Shown here piece after piece: positions 23,101 through 31,152 of a stretch of 64,000 nucleotides of DNA (within the stretch, counting starts at the first letter, position 1; each line of letters begins with the position of its first letter). Origin of the DNA: Mytilus edulis (taxonomy: Eukaryota; Mollusca; Bivalvia; Mytilida; Mytilidae); contig NC_092352.1 of NCBI RefSeq assembly GCF_963676685.1, positions 25,935,117 through 25,999,116 on the forward strand, read 5' to 3'. A program made the translations under genes and the position numbers. Under the pieces are notes generated by a model. The model was given only the letters and a program-made list of their open reading frames with translations. It was not told where the DNA came from and ran no database searches.

Positions 23101-24214
23101 CTGCACTAAGACTGAAAAATCGAGCTTTTCTCCTTTCTGTTTCTTTAAGAAAATACGTCATTTGACAACTAATTGCTCTTCAAAAATTCAACAAAGGGAA
23201 TTAGTCTCGTAAATTAATAAATAAATTATTTTCTAAGCTAATTGAGTTTAAAAGAGCTATCTTTGAAGTGTTAACTCTTCATTAGAGCTATATAATCTTT
23301 CAAGGAGCCAGATAAGTTGTCTTGCTAATCAAATCTTCATTTCTATTGTCTTATTTTTTTCTGAAATAGACTTGTTTCGGTAGTTAGTCACCTTTTCAAA
23401 ACCAGAAAAGGGTAAATACGTACTAGTAAATGATAAACTAACAAAAGACCATTTATTTTAATGCTTCTTTACAATTTGCTGATTGTTTTCTATTGATTGT
23501 GTAAGTGTAGCGTTTTGTTTATGGAAACTGTAGAAACAAATTCAATCCGATGACGAGCCTTAAAACTGTGTACCCAGAGATATTTGGATATATTATTCAA
23601 CTTCTAGACAGATTTAAAATATATAAATAATCATTTAGTAACACTATTTAAGAAGATACTAAGTAATACAATTAGGTAAATAATAAGAAACTACTCACAT
23701 CTACTTGGTATTTCCTGAGTGACTCTATGTATGCGTTGTCGATGTCATTAGGTTCTCTTGAAACACTTGACCTTTTCCGTCTTGATGAAGGCACCTCAGT
23801 CTTGGAATAGTCTGAGTCTTTATCGAAGTGAAGTTCAAGTCCATGCCTTCCAACAGTAGGCGAATGCAACGGTTTAGCTATAGGTTCAAACACTGGACTT
23901 ATTATATTTGTTTTTGACGTCGTTGGTATATAAGGTTTATTCATTGATAACACAGGTGTCCGTCTCGATGTAAATGTGAAGTCTGAATCACCAAACCGGA
24001 AGTCAGATATTGGCGGCTGTAATGCCGACGGTAAATATGGCTGGTGACCTGGCAGATTAAGACGTAGTTTTGGTCTTACAGCTGGCTTAGAAGGCAGGGT
24101 TGTTTTACTGGATGAGTCGAAACTGTCCACGGATTGTGTAATTGACGGAATAGGACACTGTTCATCTCCTGGTGTCACATCTTTAAATGCAACTCTCGGC
24201 TTGTGAACTGCCAT
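4895..24214 (-). CDS. RHBDL-like: Rhomboid-related intramembrane serine protease (RHBDL/Rho-4 type), nine coding exons
   Basis: The nine exons, each listed separately, splice to 1572 nt with a stop, giving 523 aa; all introns are GT-AG. Rhomboid proteases cut single-pass membrane proteins, classically EGF-family ligands, inside the membrane. Visible in order: a Ser/Pro/basic-rich cytoplasmic N-terminus (1-172); an EF-hand-like segment (about 173-235) with lost calcium ligands; [12 protein letters not shown] before the first membrane segment (about 300-318); the FWRF motif; HLIFN (His360, Asn364); GASGG with catalytic Ser412; and [12 protein letters not shown] with catalytic His473. All catalytic residues are present, so the enzyme should be active. 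The start Met is the first in the exon, preceded upstream by a possible acceptor (CATTTAG), so a 5' UTR intron is likely. The N-terminal extension appears longer than I would expect for RHBDL proteins. Family assignment is firm; the exact paralogue is not. Confidence 0.93.
6265..6483. mobile_element. MITE, 211 bp, with 4 bp target duplication
   Basis: Terminal inverted repeats start ACTGTGGATTCATT at 6269 and end AATGAATCCACAGT at 6479; the pairing continues imperfectly inwards through TTTCGTGG motifs. Flanking ATGT at 6265-6268 and 6480-6483 is a plausible target-site duplication. It lies in the last rhomboid intron. The open frame covering it is not a gene. Confidence 0.7.
6484..6634 (+). 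repeat. SINE-like repeat copy (family A)
   Basis: This shares TCTGTTGTTCCGTTGTTTTCC, GGTTTATGACCCGGATTTG and the 3' end TTGCCTTTATTTAG with the reverse-strand insertion at 53192-53477 and with 46971-47058. It is non-coding. The MITE at 6269-6479 appears to be inserted at or near its 5' side. Confidence 0.5.
6653..7526. mobile_element. Non-autonomous TIR element, about 874 bp
   Basis: TAGGACTCTCTACAGTGCGATG at the left pairs with the reverse complement of CATCGCACTTTAGAGTCCTA at the right; both ends are flanked by TATATA-rich DNA. Just inside the left end lies a degenerate tandem of about four 19-23 bp units (GTGCGATGGT...ACGCTAAA) at 6668-6760. There is no transposase frame. Intronic in the rhomboid gene. 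Confidence 0.6.
7677..7731 (-). CDS. RHBDL-like: Rhomboid gene, exon 8
   Basis: A 55 nt exon between TATGTTTACAG and GTAAGTATC that encodes [18 protein letters not shown], the membrane helix after the catalytic-serine helix. Phase 0 in, one base out, which joins exactly to exon 9. Confidence 0.85.
8100..8860. repeat. Degenerate tandem-like repeat tract
   Basis: Several blocks of roughly 100-200 bp share phrases such as AAACCAA(G)CTTTTGCCCAAA / TTTCCCAAAATTTCAG, TGACCTTTGATC and ACTAATAGGGTCTACT. The blocks are much diverged. I can see the recurrence but not a clean unit boundary. Intronic. Confidence 0.35.
9130..9230 (-). CDS. RHBDL-like: Rhomboid gene, exon 7 (catalytic Ser)
   Basis: A 101 nt exon that encodes residues 395-428 with [21 protein letters not shown]. 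Ser412 in GASGG is the nucleophile of rhomboid proteases. Acceptor AAATGACAG, donor GTAAGTTTT. Confidence 0.95.
9851..9963 (-). CDS. RHBDL-like: Rhomboid gene, exon 6
   Basis: A 113 nt exon that encodes [20 protein letters not shown] and the following helix (residues 357-395). HLIFN supplies the oxyanion-region His360 and Asn364. Joins exons 5 and 7 in frame (2 nt in, 1 nt out). Confidence 0.93.
10369..10405 (+). repeat. Short fragment of SINE-like family B 3' end
   Basis: TTGTCTCATTGGCAATCATACAACAT matches the end of the family B copies at 38190-38225 and 47320-47352 (GAGAGTTGTCTCATTG). Intronic. Confidence 0.35.
10800..10942 (-). CDS. RHBDL-like: Rhomboid gene, exon 5
   Basis: A 143 nt exon that encodes [18 protein letters not shown]...[15 protein letters not shown](G), residues 310-357: the rest of the first membrane segment and the L1 loop with its conserved WR pair. 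Acceptor CTTTTTAG, donor GTAAGTATAA. Confidence 0.93.
11525..11746 (-). CDS. RHBDL-like: Rhomboid gene, exon 4
   Basis: A 222 nt exon that encodes residues 236-309, ending in [22 protein letters not shown]. The ATG at its 5' end is preceded directly by TTCTATTTCAATAG, a good acceptor, and the frame joins exon 3 in phase 0, so I treat this ATG as internal. If transcription began here, a short isoform without the EF-hand would result. Confidence 0.9.
12390..12716 (-). mobile_element. Retrozyme-like repeat unit with an intact hammerhead
   Basis: Read on the minus strand, the unit starts TACCAGGATTATAATTTAG, passes through the reverse complement of the hammerhead and continues with AGTTGAAGAGCATTGA, GCCAAATACGGCTAAGG and CTATGCCTGGGATAAG. 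The same body phrases occur on the plus strand in the array at 16990-17773 and at 57511-57725. The hammerhead itself is on the plus strand, so the RNA-sense strand of this copy is plus. There is a single copy here, in an intron of the rhomboid gene, antisense to it. Confidence 0.7.
12632..12675 (+). ncRNA. Type I hammerhead self-cleaving ribozyme, all core bases intact
   Basis: The strand order is stem I 5' GCGTCA (12632-12637), CTGATGA core (12638-12644), stem II GTCT-TATGT-AGAC (12645-12657), GAA, the minimal self-complementary stem III ACGCGCGT (12661-12668), cleavage residue C17 (12669) and stem I 3' TGGCGT (12670-12675). GCGTCA pairs with TGGCGT over six pairs including two G-U. The core CUGAUGA/GAA/GUC matches the hammerhead consensus, with the very short stem III known from Schistosoma-type and retrozyme hammerheads. 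Predicted cleavage is between 12669 and 12670. Confidence 0.88.
12720..13559. other. Intron sequence, nothing recognised
   Basis: AT-rich intron of the rhomboid gene between the retrozyme unit and the BEL/Pao element. No repeat or exon seen. Confidence 0.45.
13560..13710 (-). repeat. 3' LTR of the BEL/Pao element
   Basis: 151 bp; on the minus strand it starts TGTCGGAAAATACG and ends TTCAACA. It contains the palindrome-like GGTAACAACGTTACC. It is near-identical to 16222-16372. Confidence 0.85.
14018..14497 (-). pseudogene. BEL/Pao protease/DUF1758 fragment
   Basis: It encodes [15 protein letters not shown], then [14 protein letters not shown] and [10 protein letters not shown], typical of the DUF1758 region of BEL/Pao polyproteins, and [11 protein letters not shown], which resembles the start of the RT region. 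Similarity then stops at about 14080 and the frame ends at 14018. It is in the -1 frame relative to the gag frame. The remainder of pol is deleted. Confidence 0.75.
14488..16194 (-). pseudogene. BEL/Pao gag-protease frame with an in-frame amber codon
   Basis: The frame starts at an ATG (16192-16194) ten bases after the primer-binding site. The first part (to 15778) is charged and coiled-coil-like; a TAG at 15778-15780 interrupts it; the same frame continues with the DUF1759-type core ([36 protein letters not shown]), three CX2CX3HX4C zinc knuckles ([24 protein letters not shown]) and a protease active-site-like [10 protein letters not shown]. It then meets a stop at 14488 after GGGAAAAATG. 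Gag would package element RNA; the protease would process the polyprotein. With a stop and a frame change it is probably dead, though readthrough or shift cannot be excluded from sequence. Confidence 0.8.
16204..16216 (-). promoter_or_regulatory. Primer-binding site of the BEL/Pao element
   Basis: TGGTGCCGTGACC on the minus strand lies five bases after the end of the 5' LTR (the shared TTTAA may belong to the LTR). A TGG start complementary to a tRNA CCA end is what LTR elements use to prime minus-strand synthesis. Confidence 0.65.
16222..16372 (-). repeat. 5' LTR of the BEL/Pao element
   Basis: 151 bp, TG...CA, near-identical to 13560-13710. The adjoining primer-binding site identifies it as the 5' LTR in element orientation. 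Confidence 0.85.
17107..17150 (-). ncRNA. Hammerhead ribozyme, core A-to-G variant (copy 1)
   Basis: Minus strand: GTGTCA, CTGGTGA (consensus CTGATGA), stem II GTCT-TTTGT-AGAC, GAA, stem III ACGTGCGT, C17, then TTGCGT. The fourth core base (A6) is G and stem I has a C-U mismatch at its second pair, so cleavage is expected to be weak or absent. Otherwise the fold is the same as at 12632-12675. Confidence 0.75.
17381..17424 (-). ncRNA. Hammerhead ribozyme, core A-to-G variant (copy 2)
   Basis: Identical to the copy at 17107-17150, displaced by 274 bases, with the same core G and the same stem I mismatch. The shared defect shows that the change preceded the duplication. Confidence 0.75.
17652..17767. 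mobile_element. Short MITE, 102 bp, with 7 bp target duplication
   Basis: The element at 17659-17760 has inverted ends CTAACCCGAATAAT and ATTATTCGAGTTAG and is flanked by TTTACGC at 17652-17658 and 17761-17767. It split the third unit of the retrozyme-like array, as the array sequence resumes with CAGACG at 17768. Confidence 0.75.
17774..20169. other. Long AT-rich intron sequence
   Basis: Rhomboid intron. Around 18170-18290 short phrases of the type GCRCAAATGTC/GCGCAAACATCC recur irregularly at about 30-55 base spacing. 18480-18620 is nearly pure AT. I see no exon or complete element. Confidence 0.45.
20170..20334 (-). CDS. RHBDL-like: Rhomboid gene, exon 3 (EF-hand-like)
   Basis: A 165 nt exon (55 codons) that encodes [20 protein letters not shown]...MTYQELVDL, residues 181-235. 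It has the spacing of an EF-hand loop and exiting helix, but positions 1 and 3 are Gly and Gln instead of acidic residues. Acceptor TTTTATCAG, donor GTAATAATG; both neighbours join in phase 0. Confidence 0.85.
20655..20675. repeat. GA microsatellite
   Basis: A short GAGAGAGG(AG)n run within the intron, polypurine on the plus strand. Confidence 0.6.
21491..22125. mobile_element. Foldback element, 635 bp, arms about 290 bp
   Basis: The left end TAAGGTAGCACAATACAAAG pairs with the reverse complement of the right end CTTTGTATTGTGCTATCTTA, and matching continues through AATCAGACA, CTTTAAACTGATGTAATTC, AAATGAGGTACC and AAAGAAAGAAGAA towards the middle, where TCCAAAACCGTGTCTCA and TGAGACACAGTTTTGGA also pair. 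No transposase. It lies in a rhomboid intron. The open frame at 21644-21919 is an artefact of the arms. Confidence 0.75.
23030..23053 (-). CDS. RHBDL-like: Rhomboid gene, exon 2 (24 nt microexon)
   Basis: AACTGGAGGCATTTC... encodes NWRHFFEW between acceptor TTACATTTTTAG and donor GTAAGTGTAA. Eight codons, phase 0 on both sides, so skipping it would keep frame. It would form the entering helix of the EF-hand-like unit, which supports inclusion. Confidence 0.8.
23699..24214 (-). CDS. RHBDL-like: Rhomboid gene, exon 1 (N-terminal cytoplasmic region)
   Basis: A 516 nt exon (172 codons) from ATG to donor GTGAGTAG, starting [16 protein letters not shown] and ending [12 protein letters not shown]. 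It is rich in Ser, Pro, Thr and basic residues (SSRRKRSS near 144-151), without membrane segments, and probably disordered and cytoplasmic. ESLRKYQVD leads into the EF-hand-like unit. Confidence 0.85.
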
Positions 24215-25975
24215 AGTCTAAATGTTACTGGTTCTATTTTTTAAGGTAATCATTATTTCTTCCTTCACTTGTAGGAACGAACTGTTTATTATTTCCGGTA
24301 ATAGATTGTACATTCTGCAATGCGGAAAGAAACAGCATTTAAAAAAAGATTAATTGCCAGAAGATACTTGTAAAGTATTTCCAAATCAAAAACGATTGCG
24401 TGTTTCGGAGCAGTGTTGCTAGAGATTTTATTTAGATATATATATTGTCTGCCATAAAATCTATGTTTCAGAGGATATTTGCAAACTGAAAGTACGGGCT
24501 TTTTTATTTAACAATCCTCTGATGTATATTGTATCGAATCATCAAATGCATTATATCTAATGAACACGACTTGACCATTTACTTGATTGCTAATTGTACT
24601 ACATTTGAAAATTAATATTTCTAAAGAGAGATGTTTTTTTATAATCTGTTTTGCTTTTAGTGTATAGTAATGAGAACAAGAATATTTCCCAAAAATATTT
24701 TTGTTATAATAAAATCTATTTTCAATTAAAAATTATTTCAGAAAGAGTTGGTTTGTTGATGGATGGCTTAGGCAACTTCAAAAAGTCTATAACACGTCAA
24801 TTAAGGGGATAAAGGAAGAGAAAGTAGGAATTGGGTGTCAACCGGTTATCTAACAGAAAACCAACATCATATTTCATTTTGAAGCAGACATCTGCAGGAA
24901 ACCATATTGTCTACAACGAACCTAAAAGTTTCAAAACATTCCATATTGTAGTTTCAGAGGACAAAATGTTCATACAAACATGTTATACACTTACAAATTA
25001 CGATATATGTTTGTGCCCCATAGCTTCCTCTCAGACATAGCATTTTTATATCATTCTTCAACAAAAAAAACTTATTCAGTTCTTCCAAAAACATTATCAG
25101 TGTGAAAATCTGCAAAAAAATTATTTGAATAAATAAGGCGCCCTTTTATCAAACGGACGGACAACGCACGGAGGAAACCGTACGAGACGTAATTTTCTTT
25201 TGAAGTGACATACGCCGAGCTCCCAAAAGATGAAAAAAAAACCCACAAAAAACGTTTGTGATGTTACTGTATGTAATACATAAGACATAATCTAAATGGT
25301 ATATACGCCTGTAAAAAATAAGAAAACATGCACTATAGGATATTTGTAACCAAAAAAAATGATAATTAATTGCACTGATTATTTATTAGTTCAAAGAGTT
25401 ATGAAAATATAAAGGTTTTTGTAATTCCCATGCACGTAAACATTTCAAGCGTAAGATGTCGATCTCAATAACACTGTAAAAGCCATTTCTTATAATTCCT
25501 ATAAACGAATACTCAAAGGAGAACATTCCAATTTCAACAGCAGCTTCAAAAAGGTAATTTAGAGATCAAAATATCATGGGCCTGGGTGAAATTAAAAAAT
25601 ACGCCACTTATTGCACAAAAATGAATATCGAAGGACATTTAGAGCACTCGGTGGACCACACCAGGAAGGTATTATTGATTATGTACGTTGGACATCTCAA
25701 AAGAATAATTCTCCGTTTTAAAAGCCCTCAAGTTGATAGTTAACTGTGCCACTTCAAAGGAAATATATTATTGATGTAATATGCACTTTCAATCCGACTT
25801 CTATATCTACGACAGAAATACTGAATAATCACAAATCTGTCAATCTTTAGATAATAACAAGTTTAGTTAATCTATAATTATAAGAATCTTTCGATATGAC
25901 CTAAAATTTATGACGCAACCCCCCAAAAAAACAATTATATGCTGTAGCTTACAGAAAACTATCCCTTGTCTGAGT
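24215..25975. other. 5' flank of the rhomboid gene, intergenic
   Basis: This includes the rhomboid 5' UTR or a first non-coding exon (a possible acceptor lies just before the ATG) and its promoter; I cannot place either. The remainder is AT-rich with no recognised feature. Confidence 0.4.
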
Positions 25976-26690
25976 AGCTATTTATATAATAGTTCTTGTA
26001 AAACTGGTCATTATCGTGATATATGGACTGCACACAGGACGGTGGTATTGACTAAGATAGTGATAATGACTGAGCCGAAGGCGAGGTCATTATCGCTGTC
26101 GCAGTCAATACAACTGTCTACGGGCAGTCCATGTATCACAATAGTGACCAGTTTTTCAAGAACTGTTATTTTTATTTCATTGAGAAACAATGTTTTGGCA
26201 AATTCGCATAATTTCAAAACGCCTAATGCAAACTGGATTTGTTGTATTTTTTTTATGGCAAAGAGTGCAGACCAGTCGTAGTAATACTGCCATTAATTTT
26301 AGTTCAATTTTTCAGTATATATAAATACTTAATCAAGTTCTCTATAATTTTATAATTAACGAAAATATATAATAAACGATTCAACAACTTAAGTATAGTA
26401 TTGAAAACAGGAAAATGTTTTTTAAAAGGGACATCTCTCTTCTAAACAGAGAAACCACACCCCACCGGTCATTAACAGAGAAACCATGCCCCAACGGTCA
26501 TTATCAGAGGTAAACCACGCCCCAACGGTCATTATCAGACGAAAACCACGCCCCACCGGTCATTATCATGTAAAAGTTGGTTAACGACCGGTTTTCTGGT
26601 CCGTTTTGTTCTGTTAATGACCGATTGAATTTATTACTGAAGAATAATGAATGTCATGTGGCCCCTTTTTATCCAATAATAAAATCTTAT
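25976..26690. mobile_element. Foldback element with GGTCATTA repeats, copy 1
   Basis: 25985-26175 is a near-perfect hairpin: AACTGGTCATTATCGTG, ATGGACTGC and TATTGACT reappear inverted as AGTCAATA, GCAGTCCAT and CACAATAGTGACCAGTTT, with CCGAAGGCGAGG at the tip. About 500 bp of further shared sequence follows, including the 30 bp tandem at 26450-26570 and a TCTGTTAATGACCG-type inverted motif near 26610. A second copy is at 45669-46345. No coding capacity. Confidence 0.7.
26450..26570 (+). repeat. Four-copy tandem of a 30 bp unit
   Basis: The unit is GAAACCACGCCCCAACGGTCATTATCAGA with small changes, four times. The homologous place in the second element copy (46138-46201) has only two units. 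Confidence 0.8.
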
Positions 26691-27004
26691 TCTTAACCGA
26701 TATGAAATAAATATACCTACATCACAGTCGATCCGTTGCTAATTAGGGACCGGGCAATATTTAAAAGGCAGGTGGGACCGGTGCAAACCATAGCATTTTT
26801 ATCCACTTCAGGGATAGGGTCACCACTTTTTTCCTCTTTTGTGACCATAATAAACAACATTGTTAACAATAAAAAAAAAATATCAACTAAATATCCTATT
26901 TGTATACAATTTTCAAAATACCCTATTAATATGAAATAAAGGGAAGAATTTAAATTAAAGGACAGTAACTCTTACACTAGTAAGCATATTATAAGTTATA
27001 TGGT

Positions 27005-27132
27005 TCGCTACTGACCCCATACGGATCCATAGAGGGTTAGTAAAAGTCATAGGGGGTGAGGCCGGAGGCCGAGTCCCCTATGAATTTTATTCACCCTCTA
27101 TGGGTCCGTAAGGAGTCAGTAGTTAACCGTAC
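27005..27132. mobile_element. Small palindromic foldback element
   Basis: ACTGACCCCATACGGATCC and CATAGAGGGT on the left pair with ACCCTCTATGGGTCCGTAAG and GTCAGTAGT on the right; an inner pair CATAGGGGG/CCCCTATG surrounds the tip GAGGCCGGAGGCCGAG. About 128 bp, non-coding. Confidence 0.65.
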
Positions 27133-27254
27133 AACGAATTTATCGGACGCTGGACTTTTTCTGCGGCGTTTTGTTGAAAAATAAACAATGAAACACAACA
27201 ATATTAATAAATGACGTCGCCATTAACGCGTCATGAACCACATATGAAACTTAC

Positions 27255-27480
27255 TAACCTATGGATTTTTTTCTGGACAAACAAAATAAACCAATCTATA
27301 TTTTTAGCGTATTTTTAGCGATAAGTCGAAAACAATTTTTTTCTTTCAATTTTAGCATTACATATAGTGGCAGCTGAGGGTGAAACAAACAATTTTTTTT
27401 TTTCTCAGGGTCAAAAACAAATTTTTTTTTCTCCAAAAACTGGAAACCATAGCCCAGAAAACAAAATGGTTGCTGCCTAA
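27255..27480. repeat. Copy of the CTATGGATTTTTTTC repeat (MITE-like)
   Basis: This shares CTATGGATTTTTTTCTGG, TTTCAATTTTAGCATT, GGCAGCTGAGGGT and TTCTCAGGGTCAAAA with 42134-42260, and ends GGTTGCTGCCTAA like the right end of that element. The left end looks truncated. Confidence 0.6.
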
Positions 27481-27484
27481 TAAC

Positions 27485-30096
27485 AGAGTATGTTTACATT
27501 TAAAAAATACAATGTCACTTATCTTTTCTACTTTTCATGAAATTCATTTTGACGTTTAAGAAAATGGAATTCATTGATGAACAAAAATAGTTTAATATTT
27601 TAATATTGTATGAAATCAATCCTCAAAATTTGAGAATTCATTCTTTGTGTAAAATTTGTATGACTAGAGTTGTATGACCATGACAATGCAATGAAATTAC
27701 TCGTCAAATACACTGGACATCGTAGGAAAACTCCAATAGAAATATATTTTATATTAATTTCAGAATATAATATTCTACTGTGTGAGCGGAGGTATAACCC
27801 AGTGGTCATTTTACTACAGAGAAATCAATTTGATCAGAATTAGTCAGCATGTGAAGTAGAGATATTGATTACTGTATTTATGGTTGTATGTTAGCAAACA
27901 GTGTAAAATAAAATCTCGGAAAACCAACATATCAATTGCAATCGTTTTATTCCTCATTCAAACGGATTAATTTTAACTATTTTTGGACAACTTCTTGCTT
28001 TGTAATGAAGTATCAGAAATAGTTGTTTCTTTACACACAAGCTTTAAATTTAAAATAAATAAGACATGATTTTTCCCCAAAAGAAAGCAAAATTCGATGT
28101 CAAGCAAGAAAATAAAAGCGACCTAGTTCCTGGTTTTAACTGATCATATAAAAAGCTCATATTTGGTGAATATATAACTGTAATTTAAAACCCTATATAA
28201 ATTGGATGTGTAAAATATTTATGAGCTATTCTAAATATAGAACAAACGGTAATGATTTGTCATATTCAGATACACTTCATGATTGTCAATACACTGATGA
28301 GTTCAGATCAAGATTATAAAAATGAACGTCAAAATCAATACAAACAAATAAAAGAAAGAAAATGTCTGCTTACCATGTGTTGTCGGTTTTATTGTTGTTT
28401 TAATTACAATGCGGTTTTATACATAATCCATGAGTCTATTAGTACACTGAGACTAGAAGATGGAATTGCATTCTAAATAAGACGGGTTGCTTTTCCAGCT
28501 GATAGGCTTTGGATTTCCTATGTGAAGGAGAAATAAGCGATATTTTGCTCATGAGATGACATCGGAAATATTCTTAGAAATAAGAAATAGCGAGGAAATA
28601 CTAAATGTATAGATCTGAAGAGAATAAAAAGGACGTATTATTAATAAAATAATTAGACATGGAAGCACTGTGTTAAGAGAAGGATATTTATACAGAACAA
28701 AAAATATGTCGGATTCAATTTCCCCTTAAAAGTAAACCCATTAATTTTCGGTGTCAAAATTAAAGTAACTGTTACCGTTGTGGTTGATTTAGTTAGAAAA
28801 ACAATAGAACGTTGGACTTTACAAAAAAAAAACCTGCATAATAAAGAATGATTAAAAACACAAATGATTTAAAATGAAATGAAATAAAGTAACATTCTAA
28901 TTGTTACAGCATGTACTGATGTAGCGGGCAATTCTGTTAAAGTTGCTAACTTTTCCAACACTTTTGTTTATTTAAATTCAAATTGTAGAGAAATGATCAG
29001 GTTTTTTTTTTTAATGTATTCTACACTAGAAAACAATTGAATAACAAACGTACTCTCATTGCCATCATTTCACGTCGTACTTTTTAACTTTAAAGAATAA
29101 AGAAACAACAACAAAATACAGAAAAACACATTTATGAGTAGTGGCAGGAATGAGAAAGAGGGAGAAATGAGCACTTCAGTAACTTCAGACAAATTTTATC
29201 GTATTTTGTGTTTAAGAAAAAATCAGCTGTTCGAATTCTTTTTTTTTAATGGAATTTTATCATTTGAAATATGATAAGGCTTCCATGCGCTCAACTCATA
29301 TTGAATAGCCAGCGGGGGGTACACTTGATACCAAACGACTGGAATGTCAAAATACAATTATTTGGAAGGAAAAAAAGAGGGCTATATTTTTCTGAGTATG
29401 TTACAACCCAAGCTTTATGAAAATTTACAGACAAACTATAAAATTTGAATCATGCAATACTTAATTATTGCCAAACTGAGGGATAGTAGTAATGGAACAC
29501 CAGGTACTGGGCGGGTAACGGTCTAGGTTCGATATTTTCCTAAACTTTGCGCCTTCAAATTTATTTGAATGTTGTTTATTTGGTCCTTCATACTTTTACA
29601 ATCCTATGCCATTGGTAAAATTGATTGTTTTGTTTTGAGCCTCCATTTGCAAATAAGGACAGTTAGCAGGGTTCGGGTAAGGCCACTTCCAATTTATTAC
29701 CAATACGTTTTCTTTCAGACTATAATGAACAAAAATTGGAGCGATAGACCGATTCAAAAAATTATAAGTGATGAAAAATATATGTTTAATGCACTGAGAT
29801 ATTTCTAATATATTTATGTTTATATAATAAATAAAAAAAACGCGAAATAAATCTTTTAATAGAAAACATAAAACAATAACGGATTTTGAAAACAAGATGG
29901 AGGGCTTAAAGAAATTGTCCCTATGTACATGTACCTATGACTGAAGTGACATCTATAAACAGATGCTGGGACAATACAACTAGCTATTGTTTGATTTGTT
30001 ATTTCTTTTTATGATTGAAATAGTTAGGGACGATATCGCGAAATGACTACATCGATATAATCGAAGGCTGCATAAAAATGTAACGACATAGTCATA
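27485..30096. other. Intergenic, upstream of the FAM187-like gene
   Basis: No exon or clear repeat seen. The open frames here are short and overlap on both strands. The promoter of the FAM187-like gene presumably lies at the right end. Confidence 0.4.
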
Positions 30097-30104
30097 TGAC
30101 GTCA
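30097..30104 (+). promoter_or_regulatory. Full CRE palindrome TGACGTCA
   Basis: A perfect CRE/ATF site lies 14 bases before the start codon of the FAM187-like gene. If the transcription start is close by, it could act as a CREB/ATF core-promoter site; an 8-mer may also occur by chance. Confidence 0.35.
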
Positions 30105-30118
30105 CATGTAGATAAACA

Positions 30119-31152
30119 ATGAGTAGCAAAGACGTGAGCGCTAGAAAATGGATGTGCGTGAAAATATCAGTCCTAATATGGTGTGTCAGCGTTGCCGTAA
30201 CCATTTTTATAGTCCAATACTTGCGAGTTATTCCCACGGATAATATTGAAGTTGATGAAGAAGAGGATGATTTGATTGTACGTACCCTAAATCTTCATAA
30301 TGCCAACGAGAAAAAGAGGGAGAAACGCGCAACAGATTATAAAGCATACAAAGAAATGGGATGGCGATTTACTCCAGAGGAAGCTAAGCTTGTTTTCAGT
30401 GCTTATTATAAATGTATTGAGGAAAGGAATGCAGCATATTCGGAGAAAATTCATGTAAAAGCAATTTTAGCATTAGAAGGCCAAACAGTCAAAATGACTT
30501 GTCATTCTTGCTTCCGTCCGGACCAAGACCCTTCCAGCTACCACATAGAATGGCAACAACTTAGAGCAGAACAAGGTGAATTGGATTATGTGGAAAATAG
30601 CAAGAGAGTAAAAATTACCTCCGACAAGATGCTGGTTATTCTAAATGTTGATGTCGTAGATGGTGGTCAGTATTTTTGTGTCCAATCAAATATTCAAGAA
30701 TATATAGAAATTTATCAACTGGATGTGATCGAAAGGGAAAAACGGATTACTCTTCCAGAGAGTGACATTAAGAATCTTTTACCACAACATGAATTACCTG
30801 ACCACAACCTAAAATTGTTTACACTATGGTCCGAATGGAGTGATTGTAACCAATGCAATAGGCTCGGTAAAAGACGAAAAGTAGGAATTTGTATGGTAAA
30901 TAAAATTGAGATTGATGAACCAATAGAACCAATGGACATTCCTATGATTATCTTATACCCTGACGGAATACCATGTCGTTCTACAATTTTACCACCAGGG
31001 GTGAAGAGATTACAGGAAATACGTGACAGAAAAAGCGAAACAATATTAGGGGACTGTTTCATGAAATGCCCTACAACACCTGCATTTCTAACGATAACAG
31101 ATTCCAATGGGAAAATTATAGAAACAATTGATTCCGGATTTTATTCTTTAAA
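30119..31152 (+). CDS. FAM187-like: FAM187-like gene, exon 1
   Basis: A 1034 nt exon from ATG to donor AAA|GTAAGTTTG, carrying the N-terminal hydrophobic segment, first Ig-like domain and WSEWSDC cysteine block. It ends two bases into codon 345. The open frame would stop four bases into the intron, so splicing is needed for the second Ig domain and the membrane anchor; retention would give a form lacking the C-terminal membrane helix. Confidence 0.85.

Noticed and set aside
28287..28330. CTGATGAG match to the hammerhead core.
   Set aside because: No GACGAAA segment follows at the right distance and no stem II can be formed; the same holds for the CTGATGA matches near 5083 and 19823.
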